DNA from: Marinobacter sp. LQ44 | Lineage (GTDB): Bacteria; Pseudomonadota; Gammaproteobacteria; Pseudomonadales; Oleiphilaceae | NCBI RefSeq assembly: GCF_001447155.2 | Contig: NZ_CP014754.1 | Span: 4,216,001 to 4,280,000, forward strand | DNA length: 64,000 bases | Direction: 5' to 3' | Part shown: positions 22,221 through 30,025 of the stretch, one piece after another | How positions within the stretch are numbered: the first letter of the stretch is position 1 | How the letters are laid out: every line of letters starts with the position of its first letter | Notes under the pieces: model-generated | What the model saw: only the letters and a program-made list of their open reading frames with translations | What the model was told of the DNA's origin: nothing | Databases searched by the model: none | Translations under genes and position numbers: made by a program

Positions 22221-23174
22221 TTATTTTGGCAGGCAGTTGGTAACGGCGTCAGCGATGCTGTACTGGAAGTTGATGTAGCCTTCCGCATTACTTTCAATAT
22301 CGGTGGCCAGCGGGTCCCAGGTGCTGAAGGTGACATCCAGGCCATCGGTGATGGAGCGCCACCACTGCCTGTTGAACTGGGGTTCCGTGAGCAGGCAGGG
22401 CTGGTTGGCTTGCTGCAGCTTGCGCTGAACTTCGGCGATATGCCTGGCACCGGGGGACAATTCCGGGTTCAGGGTCAGTACGCCGTCCAGAGTCAGGCCG
22501 TAATGCTCAGCAAAACGGGTGAAGGCGTCGTGGTAGGCGAACAGGCTGATATTCTTTGCGCCGCTGAGTCGCGCGCGAATGTCCTGCTCAGCCTTGGCAA
22601 GGCTCTCTTCAAACCGCGCCAGGTTGGCATCAAGTTGGTCGGCATTCATGCCGTCCAGAGTGGCCAGCCTGGTACGAACGTCTTTTGCCATCTCCAGTGC
22701 CAGCGCAGGGTCAATCCATATGTGGGGGTCTTCGCCGTCGCCATGGTCATGGTGGTGATGATGGGCATGCGCGTCTTCCCGGTGGCCATGATCGTCATGA
22801 TGATTGTGGTGGCCGTGATGATCATCGTCATGATCTTCTTCCTTATCGGTTCCAGTTCCTTCCATAAACGCCTTGGCTCGATCCTGGAATTCCCGACCGC
22901 TCAGCAGCCGGTTCAGGAAAGTTTCCATCTCCGGCCCTACCCAGAAGATCACGTCTGCCTGCTCCAGGGCCCGGCGCTGGGAAGGTTTCATGGTGTAGTT
23001 GTGGGGGCTTGAGCCCGCTGGCACCAGGGTAGTTACCTTGGCGTCGTCGCCGGCCACCGCCTTGACGATCAGTTCCAATGGTTTGATGGAGGTGACAATG
23101 TTAGCTGCTGCGACCGGAGCCGAGGCAACCAGGGCGCTCAGCCCGAGGGCGAGGTAAGATGCTTTGATTTGCAT
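22221..23174 (-). CDS. znuA: Zinc ABC transporter periplasmic binding protein
   Basis: 317 residues. A signal peptide (YLALGLSALVASAPVAAA) is followed by the cluster A-I metal-binding fold: VTSIKPLELIVKAVAG, then SSPHNYTMKPSQRRAL with the first zinc His, a long His/Asp-rich loop at about 113-150 (DHDDDHHGHHNHHDDHGHRE), and DPHIWIDPALA and FAYHDAFTRFAEHYGL with further ligands. The His-rich loop is the hallmark of ZnuA as opposed to manganese proteins. The permease and ATPase genes (znuB, znuC) are not beside it. It is preceded by a clear Zur box, so it should be induced under zinc starvation. Confidence 0.93.
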   Translation of the reverse strand: MQIKASYLALGLSALVASAPVAAANIVTSIKPLELIVKAVAGDDAKVTTLVPAGSSPHNYTMKPSQRRALEQADVIFWVGPEMETFLNRLLSGREFQDRAKAFMEGTGTDKEEDHDDDHHGHHNHHDDHGHREDAHAHHHHHDHGDGEDPHIWIDPALALEMAKDVRTRLATLDGMNADQLDANLARFEESLAKAEQDIRARLSGAKNISLFAYHDAFTRFAEHYGLTLDGVLTLNPELSPGARHIAEVQRKLQQANQPCLLTEPQFNRQWWRSITDGLDVTFSTWDPLATDIESNAEGYINFQYSIADAVTNCLPK

Positions 23175-23202
23175 AGTGGAAGGCTATCCTGAAGTTTTTT
23201 GC

Positions 23203-23223
23203 GATACGTTATAATATTACATC
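23203..23223. promoter_or_regulatory. Zur box upstream of znuA
   Basis: A near-palindrome with core GTTATAATATTAC, flanked by GATAC and ATC, 29 bp before the znuA start. It matches the gammaproteobacterial Zur consensus (GTTATAATATAAC-like). Zn-loaded Zur should block znuA. Confidence 0.75.
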
Positions 23224-23272
23224 TCGAGTGCGCTGTGCAAAACCGGATCATGCGAAAACTGGCCATGGCCGC

Positions 23273-23278
23273 TATAAT
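23273..23278 (+). promoter_or_regulatory. gltX -10 element
   Basis: A consensus TATAAT 42 nt before the gltX ATG. No good -35 is evident 16-18 bp upstream, so the promoter may be weak or aided by other contacts. Confidence 0.5.
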
Positions 23279-23319
23279 GCCGGCTTTATTCACTGGCCAG
23301 TTATTTTCAGGATGGTTTC

Positions 23320-24801
23320 ATGACTGTACGCACCCGAATTGCCCCGTCGCCCACTGGTGACCCACACGTTGGTACCGCCTACGTGGCTCTGTTTAATCTG
23401 TGCTTTGCTCGCCAGCACGGTGGTCAATTCATTCTGCGCATTGAAGATACCGACCAGGCCCGCAGCACGGCAGAATCCGAGCAGGATATTCTCAAGGCGC
23501 TGCGCTGGCTGGGGCTGAACTGGGATGAAGGCCCCGATGTGGGTGGCCCCCACGGCCCCTATCGCCAGTCTGAGCGTAAGCACATGTACGGCCAGTACGC
23601 GGAAGACCTGGTGACGGCCGGCCACGCTTTCTATTGCTTCCGCACCCCGGAAGAGCTGGATGCCATTCGCGAAGAGCGCAAGGCCCAGGGGCTTAACCCG
23701 GGCATCAAAGGTGACCTGGAGCTGCCCCAGGAAGAAGTAAAGCGCCGCCTGGATGCTGGTGATCCGTACGTTATCCGCATGAAAGTGCCGGATGAAGGCG
23801 TGTGCGAGATCCAGGATATGCTCCGGGGTACCATCGAGATCGACTGGGCCCAGGTGGATTGCCAGATTCTGCTGAAATCCGACGGCATGCCTACGTACCA
23901 TCTGGCCAATGTGGTGGACGACCACCTGATGGGTATTACCCACGTGCTGCGCGGCGAAGAGTGGATTAACTCTGCGCCCAAGCACAAGCTGCTGTACCAG
24001 TACTTTGGCTGGGATATGCCGGAGCTGTGCCACCTGCCGCTGCTGCGTAATCCGGACAAGAGCAAGCTGTCCAAGCGCAAGAACCCCACCAGCATCAACT
24101 TCTATGAGCGCATGGGCTTTCTGCCTGAGGCGGTCACCAACTATCTGGGCCGGATGGGCTGGTCCATGCCGGATGAGCGTGAGAAGTTCACCCTGGATGA
24201 GATGATCGAGAACTTCGACATTCAGCGGGTATCCTTGGGTGGCCCGGTGTTCGATGTGGAGAAGCTGCGCTGGTTGAACGGCCAGTGGATTCGTGACGAG
24301 CTGACCGACGAGCAGTTCATGGAGCGCATGCACCAGTGGTGGTTCAACCGCGACGACCTGCAAGCGCTGGTGCCGCATATCAAGGGCAGGGCAGAGGTGT
24401 TCTCTGATGTGGCGCCCATGGCCCAGTTCATGTTCAGCGGCATGTTGAACCTGAAGCCGGAAGACTTTGCCCATAACAAGCTGGATGAAGGCCAGGTCAA
24501 GCGGGTGCTGCAATTCGCCCTGTGGAAGCTGGAGGCCCAACGCCACTGGAGTAAGGACACCATCTTTGCCGACATCAAGGCTCTGGCTAAAGCTATGGAT
24601 CTGAAGTTGGGGGATTTCATGTTCTCCATATTCGTGGCCATTGCCGGAACGCCCAATTCCTGGTCGGTGATGGACTCTATGGCGTTGCTCGGCCCGGACA
24701 TGACCCGCTCCCGTTTGCGCCATGCCCTGGATGTGATGGGCGGCTTTTCCAAGAAAGAAACCAAGAAAGTAGAGAAGGAATACGCCGCCCTGGGTATTTG
24801 A
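23320..24801 (+). CDS. gltX: Glutamyl-tRNA synthetase
   Basis: 493 residues. Charges tRNA-Glu with glutamate. The class I HIGH motif is HVGT (16-19) after [10 protein letters not shown], and the KMSKS equivalent is KLSKR (249-253). IEDTDQARS (41-49) and the anticodon-binding C-domain ending [18 protein letters not shown] are typical. A zinc-binding cysteine cluster like that of E. coli GltX is not evident in the insert (only AFYCFRT). The gene is single and is followed 117 nt later by tRNA-Ala and tRNA-Glu genes, so the enzyme and its substrate tRNA are neighbours. HipA kinases elsewhere target this enzyme. Confidence 0.97.
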   Translation: MTVRTRIAPSPTGDPHVGTAYVALFNLCFARQHGGQFILRIEDTDQARSTAESEQDILKALRWLGLNWDEGPDVGGPHGPYRQSERKHMYGQYAEDLVTAGHAFYCFRTPEELDAIREERKAQGLNPGIKGDLELPQEEVKRRLDAGDPYVIRMKVPDEGVCEIQDMLRGTIEIDWAQVDCQILLKSDGMPTYHLANVVDDHLMGITHVLRGEEWINSAPKHKLLYQYFGWDMPELCHLPLLRNPDKSKLSKRKNPTSINFYERMGFLPEAVTNYLGRMGWSMPDEREKFTLDEMIENFDIQRVSLGGPVFDVEKLRWLNGQWIRDELTDEQFMERMHQWWFNRDDLQALVPHIKGRAEVFSDVAPMAQFMFSGMLNLKPEDFAHNKLDEGQVKRVLQFALWKLEAQRHWSKDTIFADIKALAKAMDLKLGDFMFSIFVAIAGTPNSWSVMDSMALLGPDMTRSRLRHALDVMGGFSKKETKKVEKEYAALGI

Positions 24802-24875
24802 TGAGCGGTTTGTTGGTTAATTGAACGACGCGAACAGGGATGTTCAAAAAACTTTAAAAAAAGCGGAATCGGGTG

Positions 24876-24904
24876 TTGACGCCCCAAGGGCGGATCCTTA
24901 ATAT
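24876..24904 (+). promoter_or_regulatory. tRNA operon promoter
   Basis: TTGACG (24876-24881) and TAATAT (24899-24904) with the ideal 17-bp spacer, ending 13 nt before tRNA-Ala. A GC-rich stretch follows the -10, as in stringently controlled stable-RNA promoters. Confidence 0.8.
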
Positions 24905-24917
24905 ACGCATCCGTTGA

Positions 24918-24993
24918 GGGGCCATAGCTCAGCTGGGAGAGCGCAACACTGGCAGTGTTGAGGTCAGCGGTTCGATCCCGCTTGGCTCCACCA
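24918..24993 (+). tRNA. tRNA-Ala (anticodon GGC)
   Basis: 76 nt cloverleaf. The acceptor GGGGCCA pairs with TGGCTCC, the anticodon arm CAACA-CTGGCAG-TGTTG carries GGC, the T-arm has GGTTCGATCC, and CCA is encoded at 24991-24993. Confidence 0.96.
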
Positions 24994-25000
24994 ATTTCTA

Positions 25001-25076
25001 GTCCCCTTCGTCTAGTGGCCTAGGACTCCGCCCTTTCACGGCGGCAACAGGGGTTCGAACCCCCTAGGGGACGCCA
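25001..25076 (+). tRNA. tRNA-Glu (anticodon TTC)
   Basis: 76 nt cloverleaf. The acceptor GTCCCCT pairs with AGGGGAC, the anticodon arm CCGCC-CTTTCAC-GGCGG carries TTC, the T-arm has GGGTTCGAACCCC, and CCA is encoded at 25074-25076. It is 7 nt after tRNA-Ala in one transcript. Confidence 0.97.
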
Positions 25077-25111
25077 ATTCGGCTTGACGGTTTAGTCCAC
25101 CGGAAAGCCAT

Positions 25112-25141
25112 AAAAAAAACCGCCTTCGGGCGGTTTTTTTT
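25112..25141. terminator. Intrinsic terminator of the tRNA operon
   Basis: A8-CCGCC-TTCG-GGCGG-T8: a 5-bp GC stem with a UUCG tetraloop, flanked by A and T runs, so it can work in both directions. Confidence 0.92.
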
Positions 25142-25151
25142 ATGGGGTTTT

Positions 25152-25336
25152 AAAGGGTCTGCCCCAGGGGTCTGTCCCCGCATGGGGACTGACCCACTTT
25201 TGCCCGTCTTGAGCACCCAATCAGAACCCATGGGAAAACCAGACCTCCGCCATCAGAAGGGTGGGGTCTTCAGGTTTGGTGCCATAAAAAGGGTCAGTCC
25301 CCATGCGGGGACAGACCCCGGAGTCAGACCCTTTTG
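25152..25336. repeat. Large inverted pair of GGGTCAGTCCCC-type repeats
   Basis: The left arm (25152-25200) and right arm (25286-25336) are nearly identical when one is reversed, each holding GGGGTCTGTCCCCGCATGGG-like sequence, with about 85 bp of unrelated DNA between. The motif is related to the 12-20 kb repeat family but has CAGTCCCC instead of CAGACCCC. The right arm covers the last codon and stop of the next minus-strand gene. Confidence 0.8.
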
Positions 25337-26178
25337 GCAATCGCTCCCTTACCAACCCCCTCATAAGCCTTCACCCGAATTTCGTCTTCCGGAAACTCGG
25401 CTTTGAGTTGGTCGGCGATGTGGGCGGCGATGAGCTCTACAGTGGTGTCGGTGCCGAGCATGTACACGCGGCTTTCCGGCAGGGTTAGGGCGAATTCGCC
25501 CTGGTTGGCTTCGTATTCGAAGGTGATGTAGCCAACGCCGTCTTCGCCAACAAAGCGCCGGGTCACGTCTTCTTCAGTGCCTACGTAGATGTCTTTCCAT
25601 AACTTGGCCCAGCGGTTTTCCAGCTCGTAGTCCCGGTGGCCATTGCGGTCTATGCGAATCGGGGATCGATGGCCGTGGGCGATGCGCTGGCAGTTGCCCA
25701 GGTGCTTCTTCAGGCCATGCACGTAGTGGTAGTAAGCGCCTTCGATCACATCTTCCCGCAGGTTGATCTCAACCGACGTGACGTTGCCGGGCAGAACGGC
25801 TTTCAGTTCTTTTTCCAACAGGGCCGCCACGGCAGACGGCACTACCCGGTTGGAAGACAGCCACACCACGGCTTCGTCGGGGGAGCGGTGTTCAATGTGG
25901 CTGCCATCGGTCAGGTTCCAAATGAAAGCATCTGGTGTCTCTTCGTCCCAATTCAGGCCTTCATAGCCACGCGGAATCACCAATCGGTGATCGACCCGTT
26001 CATCGATTACCCGTTTGATGGTGCGTTTTACCAGGCTGAAATCGAACACCATGCCCTGGTCGTCCAGTTCGCCGCCCAGGACTACGTCTGTAATCCAGCT
26101 TTCACCCACAAGGCCCCGGGCCGGGTCCAGGTAGGCAAAGTCAATCACGGTGATATTGTCGACAAAGAGGTGGTTCAT
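25324..26178 (-). CDS. Tandem 6-pyruvoyl-tetrahydropterin synthase/QueD-like protein
   Basis: 284 residues from ATG 26178, twice the size of a normal PTPS/QueD. The first half has the strand-helix pattern DVVLGGELDDQGMVFDFSLVKRTIKRVIDERVDHRLVI (31-68) but no zinc HGH. The second half has HYVHGLKKHLGNCQRIAHGH (151-170) with candidate zinc histidines (154, 168, 170) and a catalytic-type Cys163. The active-site parts are thus split between the two halves of a fused dimer. The family acts on dihydroneopterin triphosphate in queuosine or pterin pathways; which one is unknown here. The stop lies inside a repeat arm. Confidence 0.75.
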   Translation of the reverse strand: MNHLFVDNITVIDFAYLDPARGLVGESWITDVVLGGELDDQGMVFDFSLVKRTIKRVIDERVDHRLVIPRGYEGLNWDEETPDAFIWNLTDGSHIEHRSPDEAVVWLSSNRVVPSAVAALLEKELKAVLPGNVTSVEINLREDVIEGAYYHYVHGLKKHLGNCQRIAHGHRSPIRIDRNGHRDYELENRWAKLWKDIYVGTEEDVTRRFVGEDGVGYITFEYEANQGEFALTLPESRVYMLGTDTTVELIAAHIADQLKAEFPEDEIRVKAYEGVGKGAIAKRV

Positions 26179-26253
26179 GGGTGGTCCGGCTGATTTGGTT
26201 GCATGGTGGCGGAATTCTAGCAAAAATCGGGTGATTCAGCAGTTTACTGCGGC

Positions 26254-26904
26254 TTGCCTGGATTCCCGCATACCAAGGAGAAGGATATTTTAACCAGCAA
26301 CGGTGTTACTCACGATCAGCAGTTTCCGGCATTGGTGCTGGCCGCTGGGCGAGCCTCACGGATGGGACGCACAAAGCAACTCCTGATGCTGCCGGGTGGT
26401 GAATCGTTGTTGTCAAGAGCCGTTGGTCAGGCTCGGTTGCTATCCCGGCAGGTCAGGGTAGTGGCCGGTTGTGGTTACCCCCTGGTTCGATACCGCTGCG
26501 CGCTACAGCCGGGCGCCTGGATCTATCATCCCGACTGGTCGCAAGGACTGGCCGGATCACTGGCGGCGGGTATCCATCAACTGGGGCGGCAGGCTCTGGG
26601 TGTGTTTGTGGTCTTGGCAGATCAGCCACTGCTGGCGCCTGAAGGGTTGAAACAGCTGGCAGCGCAGGCTCGCGCTGAGCCAGAGCGGCCATGGGGAGCT
26701 AGTTATGGGGAACGTGTGGGGGTGCCTGCCTGGATACCCCGGTCACTGTGGCCGCAAGTGGTGGCTCTGACGGGGGACGCCGGAGCGGGGCGGGTTCTGA
26801 ATCGTTCAGGCGCTGGAGCCATTGATATTGCCGGGGTGCAACCCGATGTTGACACCCCGGAAAGTTGGCAGGACGTCAGGCGGTTATTAGCCGAACAAAC
26901 CTGA
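26254..26904 (+). CDS. MobA/MocA-like nucleotidyltransferase
   Basis: Up to 216 residues. The N-terminal signature [18 protein letters not shown] binds the nucleotide, and VVLADQPLL is the metal-binding aspartate region, both typical of molybdenum cofactor cytidylyl/guanylyltransferases that attach CMP or GMP to molybdopterin. GDAGAGRVL near the C-terminus also fits. No ATG start is available. The frame can open at TTG 26254 without a ribosome site, or at ATT 26287, which has AAGGAG six bases upstream. The 3' end overlaps the convergent receiver-protein gene by 18 nt. No other molybdenum gene is in the window. Confidence 0.8.
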   Translation: MPGFPHTKEKDILTSNGVTHDQQFPALVLAAGRASRMGRTKQLLMLPGGESLLSRAVGQARLLSRQVRVVAGCGYPLVRYRCALQPGAWIYHPDWSQGLAGSLAAGIHQLGRQALGVFVVLADQPLLAPEGLKQLAAQARAEPERPWGASYGERVGVPAWIPRSLWPQVVALTGDAGAGRVLNRSGAGAIDIAGVQPDVDTPESWQDVRRLLAEQT

Positions 26905-27984
26905 CAGCCAGGCAATACCCACAGTGAATATGCCGAGGCTGACCGCCAGTCCCAGAGTGTAGATCCGGGAGTTGGCAGAGCGCTGTTGCGATACATACAG
27001 ATCAATGGTGCGCTGGGCAATGTCTTCGGCGGTTTCACGGGAGATCTCGTGGGCCTGCTGAATGGCCTCAGACTGCAGGGTCTGCCAGAACTCGGTGTCG
27101 ATGGTCTGAACGCTGGTGATGTGGTCTTTCAGCTCTGCCATGTGCTCAGCGGTGAAGCCGGCGTTTTTCGACAGTTCCTTCTTCAGCCGCGCCAGTTCCT
27201 GGCTAAGGCTCAGGTTGACCTCTGCGGCAACGTCATCCCGAAGGTTGCGGGTGCGGTCATCCAGCAGCTTGGTGAGCTCGTTCAGCCGTTCTTCTATGGC
27301 TGCGTCCTGTTTGCTGCGGTTTTCGTCCAGGGCCCGTTTCAGGTGATCAAACTGTTCGTCGAACAAGTCACTGAGCAGTTCGTGCAGGCGGTTGTTGATG
27401 TGGGTTTTTACCGCAGAACGGGCAATCTGCTCGATCAGGTCGCTGGTCAGCGGCACCACGTTCGGGCTGGTATGTCCGTTAGCGCCGATATCGCCTTTCG
27501 GTGACATCTCCACTGACGCATCTGTGGGTATGTGCAGCAGTTCGTCTTCAGTATCCGGCAATTCGGCATCGTTTGCGGTGGTAACGTTGGGAGGCAGTGT
27601 TCCCTGTTCCACATCACTGGTCAATTGGTCCAGAACCAGGCTGAGGCCATCAGTCTGCGGGGGCTTGGTCAAGATGTTGTACACCCCGAAATTGCGGGCC
27701 TCTTCCATAAACGAGGAGGACTTCTTCGAGGTGCACATGATGATGGGGATGCCGGCGGTGTCCGGGTTCCCCTTGATGGCTTTGGTAGCCTCAACGCCAT
27801 TCATGCCGGGCATCAGGTGGTCCATAAAGATCACGTCCGGGCGATCATGGCTTTTCAGGAAGTCCAGTGCTTCCTCGGCAGAGCCCGCCATGTTTACTTC
27901 CATGTCCCGACCCTCAAGTAGTTTGCTGAGCGCAAATCTTGCTACTTTTGAGTCGTCCACCAGCAGAGCGTTTTTGATTGCCAT
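26887..27984 (-). CDS. Membrane-anchored response-regulator receiver protein
   Basis: 365 residues. Residues 1-125 form a CheY-like receiver with the acidic pair Asp10/Asp11 (LVDDS), the phospho-acceptor Asp55 ([13 protein letters not shown]) and the switch Thr and Lys (CTSKKSS, LTKPP). Then comes a ~65-residue acidic linker. A long charged helical region (about 185-335) is predicted to be coiled coil ([20 protein letters not shown]). A single C-terminal membrane helix, [20 protein letters not shown], ends the protein. A receiver domain tethered by a C-terminal anchor is an uncommon design, and no DNA-binding or enzymatic output is visible. The gene is 51 nt downstream of the MORN/PEGA gene and is probably in its operon. 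Confidence 0.82.
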   Translation of the reverse strand: MAIKNALLVDDSKVARFALSKLLEGRDMEVNMAGSAEEALDFLKSHDRPDVIFMDHLMPGMNGVEATKAIKGNPDTAGIPIIMCTSKKSSSFMEEARNFGVYNILTKPPQTDGLSLVLDQLTSDVEQGTLPPNVTTANDAELPDTEDELLHIPTDASVEMSPKGDIGANGHTSPNVVPLTSDLIEQIARSAVKTHINNRLHELLSDLFDEQFDHLKRALDENRSKQDAAIEERLNELTKLLDDRTRNLRDDVAAEVNLSLSQELARLKKELSKNAGFTAEHMAELKDHITSVQTIDTEFWQTLQSEAIQQAHEISRETAEDIAQRTIDLYVSQQRSANSRIYTLGLAVSLGIFTVGIAWLSGLFG

Positions 27985-28035
27985 GTCACTACCTCAACCT
28001 GTTACTGCAAACACGTGGTTACTGCGGCCGGGTGG

Positions 28036-29355
28036 TTACCAGCCTTCCAGTTTCGGGCATTGCGTTGCCCGGTAACTCTTGTCCCGATAACACACACCGG
28101 GTTCTGTGGTGCGGGCGGTAAAGACTTCGCCGGCCGCAGTGGTCAGTCGCACCTGTCCATAGGGTTCACCGTGGCGGAAGGTGGCTTCGATGGAGCTGCC
28201 GTTCGGGTTGCGCAGAAGACCCTTTCCATGGAAGCTGCCTTCCATGTATTGGCCGTCGTACTTCTTGCCGTCGGCAAACACTTCCGAGCCCTTGCCGTGG
28301 AATTCGCCGTTGGAGAATTCGCCCTCATAGGAGCGGCCGTCCGGGTAGGTCAGGGCGCCCTGGCCGTGGAATTCGTCGTTGCGGAAGCCACCAACGTAAA
28401 GCATGCCATCGGCAGTGGTGAGCGAGCCATGGCCATTCATGCGGCCGCGGCTCCAGTTACCGGTGAGTATGTCGCCGTTGTCCAGGGTAAGGGTGCCCTT
28501 GCCGTGGAACTGGTCCCGTTCGAACTGACCGGTATAGGCTGAGCCATCAGCGCTGCGCCATTGGCCCTCACCGTGGCGCTCGCCATTGTCCCAGTCGCCT
28601 TCGTAACGGCTGCCGTCGGGGTACCAGGCCTTGCCGGTGCCATGGAACTTGCCGTCAACAAAGTGTCCTTCGTAGCGAAGGCCGGCCTCGTCCTGCCAGG
28701 TGCCGTCGCCGGTTCGTACGTCACCAACCCACTCACCATTGCGATAATTGACCGTGGTGTAGGCTTCCAGGCGGCCCACCAGCGTCAGCTCCTGGCCAGC
28801 GGTCAGTGCTACGCTGTTGGTCCAGGGTTGGTAACCGGGTTTTTCGATGGTTACGTCATAGCGGCCAGGCTTCAGTTCCAGATCAAGCCGGGTGGCGCCG
28901 TAAGTTTTGCCGTTGATCGTAACCTGGTCGCCCACCACGTTGGAGCGCAAGACCAGTTTGCCAGTGCTCGGTGGCGGCGGCTCTTTTGCCTGTTCCGGGG
29001 CAGGTTGCTGAACAGGGCGTTCAGCCTGAGGAGTGTCCAGCCGGGTGTTGATGGCTGAAACCGGTTCTGCCACGGCAACCATTTCCGGCTGTTCCGGCAT
29101 GGGAGGCAGGGTGAAGGGAGTAGCGCTGGCGGTTTCAGAGACCGGTTGCGCGGGCTGTTCGGGTTCCGGTAAGGCAGGTTCCGGTGCTGGCTGTGGCTCT
29201 GGTGCCAAGACCGGCTCCGCCGCCGCGGCTATGGTTTCAGCCATGCCGGGAACGGTTACCTCGGGCACGTCTTTTCTAACCGAGGCAAAGCCGGCGGTAA
29301 CCAGGAGCATTAACGCAAGGGCGTTTACGAACAGTAGTGGTCTGAAATCGACCAT
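28036..29355 (-). CDS. PEGA-MORN repeat envelope protein
   Basis: 439 residues. An N-terminal hydrophobic segment (PLLFVNALALMLLVTAGFA) serves as anchor or signal. A Pro/Glu/Ala-rich stalk (about 45-130) follows, then a PEGA domain (about 132-197: GKLVLRSNVVGDQVTINGKTYG to GRLEAY). About eight MORN repeats (about 207-400) have the pattern YEGxFxDGKFHGxGxxxYPDG. A C-terminal cysteine pair (GVCYRDKSY and TQCPKLE) ends it. MORN repeats bind lipid or peptidoglycan-like surfaces and PEGA domains are found in surface proteins, so this is probably a periplasmic scaffold. It is the first gene of a likely two-gene unit with the membrane-anchored receiver protein. Confidence 0.85.
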   Translation of the reverse strand: MVDFRPLLFVNALALMLLVTAGFASVRKDVPEVTVPGMAETIAAAAEPVLAPEPQPAPEPALPEPEQPAQPVSETASATPFTLPPMPEQPEMVAVAEPVSAINTRLDTPQAERPVQQPAPEQAKEPPPPSTGKLVLRSNVVGDQVTINGKTYGATRLDLELKPGRYDVTIEKPGYQPWTNSVALTAGQELTLVGRLEAYTTVNYRNGEWVGDVRTGDGTWQDEAGLRYEGHFVDGKFHGTGKAWYPDGSRYEGDWDNGERHGEGQWRSADGSAYTGQFERDQFHGKGTLTLDNGDILTGNWSRGRMNGHGSLTTADGMLYVGGFRNDEFHGQGALTYPDGRSYEGEFSNGEFHGKGSEVFADGKKYDGQYMEGSFHGKGLLRNPNGSSIEATFRHGEPYGQVRLTTAAGEVFTARTTEPGVCYRDKSYRATQCPKLEGW

Positions 29356-29469
29356 GACGAAACCTCGTGATCCAAACTTACCGGATACTTTCTTATGGTT
29401 TCATCTTACCCACTGTCTGCAACGTTATGTAACAGAAAGTGTCTGAAGTTGGCCAGAATGCTGGCCAAA

Positions 29470-29925
29470 TCACATTTTGTCCGGAAGCTGGTCATGATTG
29501 AGCTGCTCCCAGGACTTCATGTACACATCGGCTTCGTATTGATACGGTGACCGGAATGGCGTCAGCACGAAATCGAATACCAGAAAGAAAGACCCGATCG
29601 ACAACCAGGCAATGGTCAAGGTGCTGATGGTGGTGGCCTGTTGTTCGGGGTTGGAATTCACAAACCCTTGAAGCAGGGGGATCATATCCGACGCCATCAC
29701 CACCGGGTTAAAACTGGACAGAACGAACGGTAGCCAGAAAGCGATGAAAATCGGGAAGAACCCGAACGACCACAGCAGGCGGCGCAGCAGGTAAATGGCA
29801 ACTTCTCGCCAGAAGCGCTGTCTTATTTCCGGTACTTTGCGGATTCGCTCCAGATACCGGCGTCTTTCCGCCCACCAGGCGGCTACTTCCGGGGCGTCGA
29901 TATGCTTTGGGGTGCGGTCTGTCAT
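29470..29925 (-). CDS. Conserved hypothetical inner-membrane protein
   Basis: 151 residues from ATG 29925. The N-terminus is charged (EVAAWWAERRRYLERIRKVPEIRQRFWREV) and is followed by two hydrophobic helices (LLWSFGFFPIFIAFWLPFVL and ISTLTIAWLSIGSFFLVFDFVL) with a ~30-residue loop between them. Both ends are likely cytoplasmic. No family is recognised. It is divergent from the M16 protease at 30026. Confidence 0.65.
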   Translation of the reverse strand: MTDRTPKHIDAPEVAAWWAERRRYLERIRKVPEIRQRFWREVAIYLLRRLLWSFGFFPIFIAFWLPFVLSSFNPVVMASDMIPLLQGFVNSNPEQQATTISTLTIAWLSIGSFFLVFDFVLTPFRSPYQYEADVYMKSWEQLNHDQLPDKM

Positions 29926-30025
29926 AGTTCGGCAGGCTACCTTGTTAAGTCCGTTCCGTGCATCATATCTGATACTACGTGTTACCCTGTAATTCTCCAA
30001 TTGTTCAATACACAGGATTGTCTTA

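Noticed and set aside
23290..24723. 477-codon minus-strand frame opposite gltX
   Set aside because: A shadow of gltX produced by GC-rich third positions; His/Gln/Val-rich with no domain pattern.
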